Part shown: in pieces, positions 9,709 through 20,700 of the stretch
How the letters are laid out: each line of letters starts with the position of its first letter
Numbering within the stretch: position 1 is the stretch's first letter
Source of the DNA: Sergeia podlipaevii
Taxonomy: Eukaryota; Euglenozoa; Kinetoplastea; Trypanosomatida; Trypanosomatidae
DNA length: 64,000 bases
Reading direction: 5' to 3'
Assembly: GCA_030849805.1 (NCBI GenBank)
Contig: JASANZ010002193.1
Coordinates: forward strand, 1 to 64,000
Program-made: the position numbers and the translations under genes
Notes under the pieces: generated by a model
Database searches by the model: none
Seen by the model: only the letters and a program-made list of their open reading frames with translations
Told to the model about the DNA's origin: nothing

Positions 9709-11970
9709 AGCGGCACACGCAATGTATATATAAGTGAAGTGCAAGCAAAGAGAAGAACAACTTCTTTTGTATTTAAATCTTCAGTGCTCTTTTATATACA
9801 ATGTTTTTTTCTTTTTGACAGCACACAAACTGGAAAGAGGTGGAATTCTCTAGATAGGTGCCTGGTGCATCCAATGCACGTGTGCCACTGCTGAGCGAAT
9901 GTACAAAAATAATAACAAAAATAATAATAAAAATAATAATAAAAAGGAACACGCAATAAAGAAAAAGAAGTGCTCTCGGTCTTCCGATAAACAGCGGCTC
10001 AAGAGCAAAAGACAAATGAAGGCTTGTACAAAGAAGAAGAACAGGAATCCTAACAAACCGTATACAAAAGTTAGGGCTGAAAGTAGCCAAAAAAAAAAAA
10101 ACGGCGCGTCCCAGATGGCAGCTTATCTATAGAAGCACCAGCTAATATACACACACGAAAAACACTCGAAAATGTGCTCTCTCTTTATTCTCTTTCCTTT
10201 GACGTCCTCTGTTCTCTTTTTGTTGCTACAAGCAGAAAAAAAGAAGTGAAAAAGGAAGAAAGAAAAAAACGACAACCACTGTTGTACCAGAGGAAAGTAT
10301 ATACCTGTTACAAAAAGGGGGAGGAGGAGTAACCAAAAGTGCACACCTTCTGCAGTCTCTCAATTGTAATTCTCCAGCAAAAAAGAAAGGCGAGAGGAGA
10401 GGTGAGGAGGAGAAGGGGCAAGACGACGACGTACCTTCACAACGGTAACGAACAAAGAGAGAAAGGAAAAGGTGGGGGAGGGAGGGAAGGAGGCAACACA
10501 AGACACAAATCGCACAATAAACAACAACAACAACAACAAAAAGGAAATAGATGAAAAAAAAAGGAGTTGAAAAAAAAGAAAAAAAAAGTTTCACAGATGA
10601 ATATGCTACAGCTCTTTTGATTTTTTGCTCTAATTCTTTCCTTCAACTCTATTCTCTAACTCTACTTGCTGTTCGCTTCAACTATATAGTAGCGCGTGTG
10701 CACTCCAAGACAAACGGATCGTGAAACGAATAAAAAAAAAAATAATGTTGATTGGACTCTGTCAAAGTGAGCACGTTTCACGGAAAAGAAAAAAATGCTG
10801 TGCTAAGCGCGCACACACGTAAATAGCTTCACCTTACAACAACAACAACAGCCAAGTTAAGCGTTCGTATGGCGCTAGAATGCGCAAAGCAAAAAAAAGG
10901 AAACCAAAAAGAAACGAAAGGAAAGAGAAAAATAGACGGGCAGATAGCCTCTCAAGATAGCGCTTATGAACACAATCGCAAGAGGAAATATATTCACAAT
11001 GCGGAAGGAAAAATAATAGAAATGAAAAACACCGTAAAATGCCTATTTGCTGGTTAAGCAATAGCAAAACCAATATATGTATGTATGCTATTGATCTCGG
11101 TAATGGGAGGAAGGAGAGTCAAGTTCGTCAACTTTTTTTTTGAATATTACCGTTTACGTCCAAAGAGGAACTATTGTGCTTGAAGAACAAGAATTGATGA
11201 CCCTTTTTATATATATAGGTGTTAAATCTCTTTTTTTTTTCTAATTTTTTGCAACACTGTCAGTTGCTGTGTGCGGGGTGAGAACTGCAAGATGCACTGT
11301 ATAATGTGTCCAGTAAGTAAAAGCAAAGATAGCAGGACTCAACGGCAGAAGCCACAGAAACAATGTATATACCATACACAGGAGAAAAAACAGCGGTAAC
11401 ACGCAAGATATCAAGAAAAAAAAAAAAGTATTTTATAAATGACACTTCTTCGGCACTTGATAATCACAAGAGACAAAAGAAAAAAAAAAAGAGAAAAGGC
11501 AAAATATATTTTATGTTACTATCAGGATTTTTCAAGAAAAAAAAAAAGAAGAAATGAAAGAGGGGGAATAAGTAAGGAAATTATTATGATAGCACACACA
11601 CAAAAAAAAAAAGAGAAGTAAAAAACACTTCATCATAAAGAAGTGCATTCAAGGTCCATCACCAGATGCCCAAATCAGAGAATAGGAACTCAATCCCTTA
11701 CTGTTGCCGTCGTTCCTCTCCTTGGAAGAAAAATCAAGGAAGAACTCATAGTGGAAGGCAAAAAAAAGAAAAAAAAAGTGTATACGTTTTGAATATATGT
11801 TTATTTGTTTTAATGAATTGTTTATGGATTCTGTAAATAGTAATAGTAGTAGCAACACATCCCAAAACAGGTACGCGGTAATGTGGCATCTTCATAACCC
11901 CTTACATAGAACTTCCTTCACCAAGTTATTTATTGGAAAAAAAAATACCAAAAATATAAGGGGAAAGGAA
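9709..11970. other. AT-rich intergenic spacer
   Basis: About 2.3 kb without a convincing gene. It contains (AAT/AAC)n around 9903-9945 and 10524-10540, many A8-A12 runs, purine-rich stretches around 10375-10500, and a small perfect hairpin GTGCATCCAATGCAC near 9866-9880. Translation of the small open frames gives only Lys-, Phe- or Leu-rich low-complexity peptides. Confidence 0.65.
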
Positions 11971-13959
11971 TCAGACATCTTTATAACCTGGGAACACCCA
12001 TGCTCTAGCAACCATTGAAGCTAGCCGTGTGGATTCCGCCTCCTCTTGCATGGTTCGCTGTGTGAAGAAGCTGAGACTGCTATGAGCACCTTGCGCCTCC
12101 AGGTTCATAAGCACCTTGCGCACTTGGTCATCCTCCCCTCTTTCCTTTTCTTGTAGTGTGTTCTGGAGACCCATAGCGCTTGCATTTCCATCAACAACCT
12201 CATCTTCATTAGTGCTCGCTACGGAAGCCCTGTAGACGTCAAGGTCACGCACCTCCTGCACCATCCTCTTCATCGCCGTAGTCGTTGTGCTCGCGTGATG
12301 TTGCACCTCATCAGTCCCTTCTTGCAGTAGTGCCGCCGTCATCTCTCCCTTGACTGTGTGAGTGAGGGGTGAGGAGGTCGCGCTAAAATCAGCAGTGCCA
12401 TTTGCATCCGTCCTCCGCTCTGCTGATTGTGAATTTTCAAGCGACAGCTGCCCGTCCCACGTTTCTGCCTCCGCAAAGCGATTGAGGAAAGCAAAAAGTT
12501 CGGTGGGGTCGTCTTGCCGTAACAGCGTGCGGACGAGAGGGGCAGCCGCCTTACACGCGTCCTCTGAGCGTGCACGTCGCGCCACGTGCGCCATAATATA
12601 ATCCTGTTCTTCTTCTGCAAAAGCTGTACGGGGTAAGCCAGCAAGAGCAGGCATTAGCTCGTTCCTACGCACCCGGAGCAACACATACATCACCTCTCCT
12701 ATGGAGCACCCCGAGTCCTCGCGAACCATCTCCGCCACAAGCGCCTTTACCGTGCGCGACCCACAGCGTACACCTTTCTCTGCAGCAAAGTGATGCAACG
12801 CCAGTTTTAGTGTACGCGGTGCAAGTGCGATGCCGCACTCATGTGCGTGGCGCAGGACCTCCCATTTCCGTGCATGCCGCAGTGTGAGTACGCACTGAAC
12901 AAAGGCAGCGTGAGCGGCAACTGTGTCACTGGTGTAGCATGCACTAAGATTCTCACATAGTCGCTGCTGCAGCACAAAGCTTTTCGCGGCGACCGGCACC
13001 TGGCCCATCATCGCCTGCATGGGACTTACTGAAGGATGCTGAATAAAGGAAAATACTGTAGGGTCGAAGACAACTCCGTTCTGAGCCATGTGGCGCGCGT
13101 AAGATAGCGCCTCCTTCAGCTTTCCGGCTGCCAAGCAGACGTGCACCCAGGCCGAGAGCACCTCAGAGCCCACGTGCTGTTGCTGCTCCATGCGATGAAA
13201 CAAAATACTAGCGGAGGTAACGTAGTGAGGGTCAACAGTGCAGTGATGGGCGGCGGTGCACAGCAGCGTCCTTAATGTTTTTGCACTCAGTGCAAACTGC
13301 TCCTCTGGCGGACACTGAAGCGAGGCAAACGTGAGACACTTCATAAAGTCCTCGTAGATGACGTGTGGCATCGGCGCGTCGGGCACAAAAATAGCGGTAT
13401 CAAAGAGAAAGAAGTAGCTGTGCTCCATGATGACTTTGAGCGTGTCATGGTAAGGACGACTGCGGGCAATCTCCTCCAGAGCCTGATGCGGAGCTGTGCG
13501 CCAAAGTTCTTCCTTGCTAGGTAGATAGCGGGCTGCGAGCGCCATTCTTTTTACTTCCGGCAGTTCTCGAGAGAGCCACTCCTTGTTAAAGCCACCACCG
13601 CGCTCGGCTTCAAAGATGGGGGTATTGGGTAGGTGATACGGAGGGTCTGGCAGGGCTGCCATCGTGCGTGGTCTACGAACCTGAGACGGTTCGTTATCTG
13701 CTACGGTAGTGTAGTGTGGCTGACGGTGTCCCGCTTCAAATGCAGGAGTGGAGGATGCCGCGTGAGGTGAAGAACGTTGTGTAGGGTTTGATGATTGCTG
13801 ATGCTGATCACCATCTACGTTCCCCCTCACCACCCCATTTCCAACCTTACTACTATTATTGCTGCCATGTAAGCTAGCAGCGTAGCGTCTATTGGACCTG
13901 AGAGAAGCTGTAACTCGAAAGACCATCAGGCTGACACTTCTACGCTTGTGTCTCCGCAT
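11971..13959 (-). CDS. Putative mitochondrial PPR-like protein, 662 aa
   Basis: The N-terminus (MRRHKRRSVSLMVFRVTASLRSNRRYAAS) is Arg/Ser-rich with no acidic residue, as expected for a mitochondrial presequence; Met12 is an alternative start. After a disordered linker of about 90 residues the central region (about 110-480) is a helical array. One unit reads VHVCLAAGKLKEALSYARHM followed by a Val/Asp-Pro turn, typical of pentatricopeptide-type repeats, and others are weaker. PPR proteins are abundant in trypanosomatid mitochondria, in the ribosome and in RNA-processing complexes; a role in organellar RNA or ribosome function is inference. The C-terminal 180 residues are charged and probably disordered. 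An 8-nt 5' UTR is predicted from the acceptor at 13969-13968. Confidence 0.7.
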   Translation of the reverse strand: MRRHKRRSVSLMVFRVTASLRSNRRYAASLHGSNNSSKVGNGVVRGNVDGDQHQQSSNPTQRSSPHAASSTPAFEAGHRQPHYTTVADNEPSQVRRPRTMAALPDPPYHLPNTPIFEAERGGGFNKEWLSRELPEVKRMALAARYLPSKEELWRTAPHQALEEIARSRPYHDTLKVIMEHSYFFLFDTAIFVPDAPMPHVIYEDFMKCLTFASLQCPPEEQFALSAKTLRTLLCTAAHHCTVDPHYVTSASILFHRMEQQQHVGSEVLSAWVHVCLAAGKLKEALSYARHMAQNGVVFDPTVFSFIQHPSVSPMQAMMGQVPVAAKSFVLQQRLCENLSACYTSDTVAAHAAFVQCVLTLRHARKWEVLRHAHECGIALAPRTLKLALHHFAAEKGVRCGSRTVKALVAEMVREDSGCSIGEVMYVLLRVRRNELMPALAGLPRTAFAEEEQDYIMAHVARRARSEDACKAAAPLVRTLLRQDDPTELFAFLNRFAEAETWDGQLSLENSQSAERRTDANGTADFSATSSPLTHTVKGEMTAALLQEGTDEVQHHASTTTTAMKRMVQEVRDLDVYRASVASTNEDEVVDGNASAMGLQNTLQEKERGEDDQVRKVLMNLEAQGAHSSLSFFTQRTMQEEAESTRLASMVARAWVFPGYKDV

Positions 13960-14791
13960 TGTAAGTTCTAGAAGAAAACAAAAATATAGCTATTATCCAA
14001 AAGAATTATAAAGAATCAAAAGTAGTGTGAATCAACTATACACACGAAAAGAGGAAAGGAGACATTTTTTTTTTTTTTTAAGGAATCATTGAACAATAGA
14101 TCGTAATACAACATGACCAACAGTTATGCCAGAAGAATACCAAAGTACGACCCATTTCGGTACGTATGTTTTTCCTTTCTTGGAGCGAAAGTTTCCAAGC
14201 GCGTAGTGCATGTGTAACTGAGAAGGAATATAAAATGCCTACAGGCACCAAAAAAAACAAAACATCAAGGGCAACACTACTAGCCAACAACAACAGAAAA
14301 GAGAGATACTATGCAATATATTAACAAACCGACTCTCAAGTTAACCTAATAGATAGAGATGGCAAATCAATCGCACACACACAAAAAAAAAAAATTGATG
14401 ATTGAGATGAATATACCCAGCACGTCTTTGGCTCCTTTCCCTATATATGTAACGCACAAGCATATATGTATATGCTGTTTATTGCTCCTCTGTCAACAAG
14501 TCACAACCTATACAACAACCCCAAAAATAGCAACCGATGGCACATTGGACCACACCACCTCCCTGCGTTCTCAAATTTAATGCTTGGTTAGCAATTTAAG
14601 GAAAGAGAAGAAAAAACGACACTCGTCACGAGGTATGCTGCCCAAGTTACCTTGTAAAAAGCCATATACCCCAACACACCGTATTAAATTGAGATATATG
14701 TAAAGAAATATATAAGTGCAGCCGAGGAGGCCCGAAGATGCGTAGCATGCGCTGCAAGTATGGAACTCATAGATATATAAAAGCGCCTTTT
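13960..14791. other. Intergenic spacer
   Basis: About 830 bp of AT-rich sequence with A-runs and short CA repeats. A 71-codon minus-strand frame at 14078-14293 begins with TTG and has no supporting features. I see no gene. Confidence 0.65.
13968..13984 (-). other. Probable SL trans-splice acceptor of the 11971-13959 gene
   Basis: On the minus strand TTTTTGTTTTCTTCT is followed directly by AG at 13969-13968. The ATG at 13959 follows 8 nt later. Confidence 0.65.
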
Positions 14792-15814
14792 TTACCAGTT
14801 GGTCATGACCGCGGAAGAAGGCTCAGTGGTGTACACCTTCACATCGAGCATATCATACCATTGCGTCCCCTTGTTGGTATTTGAGGGGGCCAGTACAAGC
14901 AGCGTCGGGATACCCTCCTGCACTTTCAGCACGGGGTGCGTGCGGTATGGGTACGCTGGGTTGCCCTTATAAGCCGCACGCTCCACAGGAAGCTCCACAA
15001 ACACCGCATCCCCGCACTTGGTCTTGACAGCTCCAAAGCCTTCGGCAACTGCACTCTTGACTGCTACGCAATCAGGACACCACGACTGGTGGGTGTAGGG
15101 GTCCTTCGCGCCTGTAACAAAAATAATGAAGGCTGTCTCGTGGTTTGCCTTCAGGTGCTCAGCAACAATAGTGTTGAGCTTCGCATCCACCTCAGAGGGA
15201 TAGCAGATGCTGTAGACACCCGTCTCGTCACCCGTTGCCGTCGCAGTCGCACCTACGACGGTAGTCGGGGGTTGCTGAATAGATTTTAAGTAGGCAATGC
15301 GCGCAGGAAGTGCCTCAGCCTCAGCGCTGCGGGGGATGGCAATCCACTTGGGGTTCTCCTTGAACAAGCGGAGTGCCTGCGTGTACTTGCCAGGTCCGGT
15401 ACTAAAGCGGTGATAGATACCAGCGGGGACGGTGATGCAGTCGCCGCGCTTCGTTTCAATGCGGACCCATCTGTCTTCGTCATCACGCACGTCAAAGTAA
15501 CCGCATCCATCCAAGATAAGACGGACCTCGTCATCCTCGTGAAGGTGCTCCTCGAAATGCTGGCGAGCCATATCGTCAAATTTCTCCCCCATCTTTTCAG
15601 GGGAGATTTGGATGACGTCGTAGTGTTGGTACTGAATATGGTTTAGCAAAGGCATGACAAAACTTTCCTCTCCGCTTACCTCATCTGGAGCGTAACGGCG
15701 GTAGTACACACCGATAGAGGCAAGCTTTTCATAGCTGCAAGAGAGGTTCGGGGAGAGGCGGTTCTCAGCTCGTTGGTCGGTGACCTTTTCACTCATATAC
15801 CAGCAATCTGACAT
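14792..15814 (-). CDS. Acireductone dioxygenase fused to a TRP14/TXNDC17-like thioredoxin domain
   Basis: Residues about 1-180 are an acireductone dioxygenase (ADI1/MtnD family, cupin fold). They carry HFEEHLHEDDEVR (metal ligands His90, His92, Glu96), LDGCGYFDVRD, and PAGIYHRF with the fourth ligand His135. The family enzyme oxidises acireductone to the keto acid precursor of methionine in the methionine salvage pathway (or to a CO-releasing off-pathway product with Ni). Residues about 205-340 match TXNDC17/TRP14 (DUF953): IFVTGAKD followed by SWCPDC (Cys246, Cys249) and GIPTLLVL. TRP14 proteins are cytosolic disulfide reductases. The two domains are joined by a short Thr/Ala-rich linker (about 183-200) in one unbroken frame; no frameshift or sequencing artefact is evident. 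No targeting signal is seen, so the protein is probably cytosolic. Confidence 0.9.
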   Translation of the reverse strand: MSDCWYMSEKVTDQRAENRLSPNLSCSYEKLASIGVYYRRYAPDEVSGEESFVMPLLNHIQYQHYDVIQISPEKMGEKFDDMARQHFEEHLHEDDEVRLILDGCGYFDVRDDEDRWVRIETKRGDCITVPAGIYHRFSTGPGKYTQALRLFKENPKWIAIPRSAEAEALPARIAYLKSIQQPPTTVVGATATATGDETGVYSICYPSEVDAKLNTIVAEHLKANHETAFIIFVTGAKDPYTHQSWCPDCVAVKSAVAEGFGAVKTKCGDAVFVELPVERAAYKGNPAYPYRTHPVLKVQEGIPTLLVLAPSNTNKGTQWYDMLDVKVYTTEPSSAVMTNW

Positions 15815-17709
15815 GTTGGCTCTGTTTTTTTTTAAAGAAATATATTCTTATTTATTCTTTGGAAGTTTCAGTTTGTGTGTATATGTGTACTTAAAATGTT
15901 GAGAATTTCAAAATTACCCCTTCCTTCCAAATGAATAGAAATAATTATAACAATAAGTTGAGAGTGTTGGAAACAAAATTTAATAGAAAACATATGCAGA
16001 GAAAACAGCGTAAGACCTCCCTATTTACAACTGTGCGTATGCGGGTATCTCCTCATTCCGACAGCAACTGCATATCATTTTCTTCAATCATAATGTTTTT
16101 TTTTCTCCATTGTTCTTTTCACAGCTTGAACTACGTGCACACACACACACAAAAAAGATTTTTTTAAAAAAAGTAGTAGTGAAGAAAAAAAAGCACTTTC
16201 AGCAATATATGTGCGCGCCAAAAGGACACATCTTCAAGAAATTAAAAGGGGTCCAGCGCAAAACGAACGATACAGCAAAACACGTCATATATATATATCG
16301 AAATGTGAAGTGTATTTATAGTGATTTATAGTACCCAATAGTATAAGGGGGAAAAATAGATAGAAAAGTAACGCATAGGTATATATATAATGAAGAAAGA
16401 AGAAGAAGACAAATGGTATCATCATCACCCCTCCTAAGTAATCGTTTTTTTAAAGTATCCCTCGCACCTCCAGATATGTAAAAAAAAAAAAAGAAACCCT
16501 TCCGCAAGCCAAGATGTATAGACTGGGAGGTAAGGCTGAAAACTGGCGAGGTAGACAAACAAAAAAATAGAAGTGCTGATCTTCAATCAAGTATATCAAG
16601 ACACTAGCACAAAGTATGAACACAAATAGTATCCAACTCAAATGCTTATGTTCATTTTTTTTTAGTGTGTGTGCGTATAGTAATATATATATAATAAAAG
16701 ATAAAAGATAAAGCAGCTAGAATAAAGGAAAAGAAAAGGGAGGAAAAGGAAATGCAGAGAGACCACTTTCATAGAAAAAGTGATAACAAAATCAACAAAT
16801 GCAGAAAAAAAGAGAAAAAAACGCCTAACACCAACCAAATATCAATAATCCTTCATGTTCATTCTAATCCCCACTTTTTGTTTTTCCGTTGCCATTTAAT
16901 TTACGTTTCCCATTTATGCATATGAAACAAAACCAAAAGCATATCACACGAGTGACAAACAGATTTATATATATATGTGTGTGTGTGTGTGCAATGGAAG
17001 ACTGACAAATTCAAAAAAAGAAAAATTCAAGGAGAAGGAAGAAATTTTGATATTCTCATCGAGCAACAAAAACAAAAGTGTCGCATAGACACATTATTGC
17101 CGCACCTCTTTCTCTCTCTCACAACAACAAAATCACAGTTCATGACTTCTTCCCATAAATATGCATCTCCTGAGTAGATATAACCAATATATATAAAGAG
17201 AGAGATGTAGATACGAATATATAGATAGATATATCTCTTTTAACGAACATATCACCTACTCGCTTTAAGAAACTGGAGAGAGAAAAAAAAGGATTGAGTA
17301 ATAATAATAACAAAGAAATTTTTTAAAGCACTAAACAGAGAATCACAGCACCATCTCCCCCCCCCTTCACAAAAAAAAAAAAAAAAACGCAATTGTGAGA
17401 TTATACCAAAGCAAATCAGTACGCACAGCTTATTGCTTTCTCTAACAAGTGTGGGCACTCACACATACAAAGAAAAAGGGGGGGGGAGTGACAGTAAAAA
17501 AAAAAACAGAATTCATGTATCAGCCAATTCACCTAAATAAAAAAAGAGCAGACTCACAAACATACAATCATTTTCACTTTCTCCAGACAACTGCCTGTAT
17601 GTATGTATGTATGTATATGTATCCTCCCTCTCGAAGCAGCTTTATAAAGTTCATTTGCAGAATAGCCGTGTACATATTAGGACACCCCTTATATATATAT
17701 AGGAGGAGC
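15815..17709. other. AT-rich intergenic spacer
   Basis: About 1.9 kb of A-runs, TA repeats and short CA/TG repeats (for example 16976-16991 and TATG near 17598-17614). Small open frames are low-complexity. I see no gene or RNA. Confidence 0.65.
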
Positions 17710-20700
17710 CTATGTATCAGAGCACATGGAAAGGTCGAGCAGACCAGAGCTACCTAGCCTTCCGTCCCCCAAGCCACCACGCTTGTTGTCTGCAGAAGAA
17801 CAGGATAGCGTCATCGAGGTATCCCGACGATTGCCCACATTCTTAAAGTGCCTCTTATTTGTGTTAAGATCTTTGACTGCTTGCATCATCTCCGCCATCC
17901 ACTCCGCGTCCCACGTGACGGGGTGGTCTAGTATCTCTTCAATGGTCATGCGCTTGCTAGGATCGCGGTGCAGCAGGCCTTCGAACAGTTCGACCAGTAA
18001 GGTAGGGAGGTAGAGAACGTGAGTGTCAATCCCTGAGGTTTTCACACTGTCAATGAAAAGCACAGAGCGGTCGCCAAGCATGCTAGGGCACTCACTCTGC
18101 TCTCGACAATGATGGGGGGTTGCCTGAAGGTGGTGTGTGCTGATGGTGGTGTTGTTGTTGTTATTGTTCGCATAAGTGCGGCTGCTTGCCTGAATAGGAT
18201 TACTTGTATTACCGCTGAAGACTGGCCGCACCACGAGAGGAGGAAGACTATCAGCGTACCGACGCCCACTTACGTTACCACTACCTTGCTGGGTAGAAGC
18301 AGTAGCAGATGGCGGCACACTCAAAGGAGACCGCACATGAAGTGGGGAGCTGAGTTGAGAGCTATCGTGTTCATGAAATATGATGGTGGGAGTGACGTTG
18401 ACGTTTCGCGTTGTGCTGGAGGGTGAGGAACAAGCGCCGTTGAGGGCTTTGCTACCCTTCACCAAGGGGCTAGCGTTTTGGTTGCCAGATGTGTTGGCGG
18501 TAGTAAAGCGGGTCAGCGCCGGTGGAGGCGCGGTGGGGTCCACGTGAACCCTCACTTCTGTCAGACCTCCGTTGGTAGTGTTGCTAGCAGTGAAACTATT
18601 TGCGTTAAGCGTTGCATCCATGGCGCAGCTTGTGCAGGCCATAGAGTTCTGCGCTGTTCGACTCGAGCTGCGCTCCGCAGTGGCAATTTGCGCTGCCAGC
18701 TTGACCGCCTGCAGCACACCGCGTGTCTTCTCTACTGAGTGATAGTGCTCAAGCCCTGCTGTGCATGCGGAAGCGGTCGTGAGAGGCATACTGCTATCGA
18801 GCGGAATAGACTTGTACATCTCTACCACAGCTGGAAGATGGAGACCGGTGAGGTGGCCCAGATGAAGTCCGACGATATCCGCGATCACACACCCAAACGA
18901 CCATATATCGCAAGGCTTGCCATATGGCTCGCCGATAACCACTTCCGGAGACATGTACATGAAAGTGCCTTTCATGTTTGTGAGCATTTGCTTCTCGTCC
19001 ACCCTCGCAGCGGAGCCAAAGTCACCAAGCTTGGCAACCCCGTTGCAAAACAAAATGTTCTCTGGCTTAATATCCCGATGAATCACACCTTTACTGTGCA
19101 AGTACGCGAGACCGGCGGCGATATCGTGAATGATTAGCACCGCCTCAGCAGGTGTGATACTAGCATCTTGATCGCTGTCCAGCGGTCCAGCATTGACGCC
19201 GCCAATAACAGATGTGCTATACATTAAGGGCGATCCCGCTGGCATTAAAGCACTGGCGAGGTTAGTCGTCCCCACTGCCCCGCGCTGCTGGATAGAGATG
19301 CCTTGTCTTGTGAATCCATCGCGTTGTGCCCAGTTCACCGTGACGCCTGGAGTGTGAATGCGCTCGCTCAACGTCCCATCGCCGAGCTCCATAAAGATCG
19401 AGTACGAATTCTCTTCCATCTTGGTATGAGAGAAGGTGATCACGTTGGGGTGATCTAAGCTGCTCATAATGGACACCTCGCGGTTGATCACCTCAAGCTG
19501 CCTCACGGTCATTCCCTTAAGGAAAATACGCTTCATTGCCAAGCGACCCTTCGACGCGAACATGATGACCTCAAACACATCCCCAAAAGCGCCGCTGCCA
19601 AGCTGCCTTACAATCTGAAAAGTCTGATGCGTGCGGACCTCCACCATGTCGTGCAGGAGCCGCTTCTGCCTCACGTAGTCTCTCGCCTGATCCAATACCA
19701 CTCTGTCTGTTACCATGGTGGCAATATCCTCACTACGCACAATCGCCTCTTCGGGAAGCTCGTTGCTCGATAGCAGATTGGGGGAATGCGGAGTAATGTG
19801 GTACATGATCACATTGCCCTCCGTTGCCAAGACAGAAAGTAGCTCCCTGACACGCGGCGTAACAATCTCAGACGACCACTCGACAATGATAACGTCGAAC
19901 GTAGTCGCGCTAATCGTCAAGTACCGTGTCATCTTAGATGGGGTCGTGATGAAGGTGACGCAGTGCCCATACTTCTCGACTGCTTCTTCAATGTCAGGAC
20001 GTGGAATTGGATTGCAGATAAGTAAGTGAAAGTAACGCTTGAATATGATTGGAGGGCGGCGCTTCACAGCCCCAGTGCTGCCGCCGCCGCCTTCCACCTC
20101 TCTTTCTATCGCCTCCTCCCCACTGAAGAGTGCACTCGTCTCCGCCACCAGCGCAGCCCCGCTACCGCCACCACCACCAACACCACCACCGCCGCCGCCG
20201 CCAAAGATGTTGTAGCTATCCGTGAAGGAATCGTTACTGTGGCTGAAGAAGCTGCTTGGTGGGTGGTTGCCGCTATTTGTGCTTGTCGTACCAGTGCCGC
20301 TGGTCCCATGCTGGTTGGGGTATTGGCCTCCTCTTCCTCCACTTGACGAGGACGCACACGTGCGATGGCTTTCTCCGCTCGTGTCAAACGAGGAGGACGC
20401 CTGCTGAAACAACGATGCCTCTCTCGGGGACTTCCGCAGGGCCGTGCTGTAGCTGCTCAACGCGGCCGTCGCAGTGGTAGGCAGCTGAAATCCACCGAAG
20501 AGCGCGGTCACCTTGGAGCTCGCAGTGATGGAGACAGTGCTGGGAGTCGCGTTAAAAATACTTGCCCCGCCGCCCGGGCGTGCCTGCAGGACAGGTGTCA
20601 ACTGTGATGTGGTCGCTCCAGCAGCTGCAGACGGAGTCGCCGCCTCCGTCTTCTTACCGTTCATTGTGGTGGTGGTGGTGGCCGTCGTCTTTGATTGTCT

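Noticed and set aside
14078..14293. Minus-strand frame of 71 codons with hydrophobic segment
   Set aside because: It begins at TTG with no ATG at the start and no supporting features.
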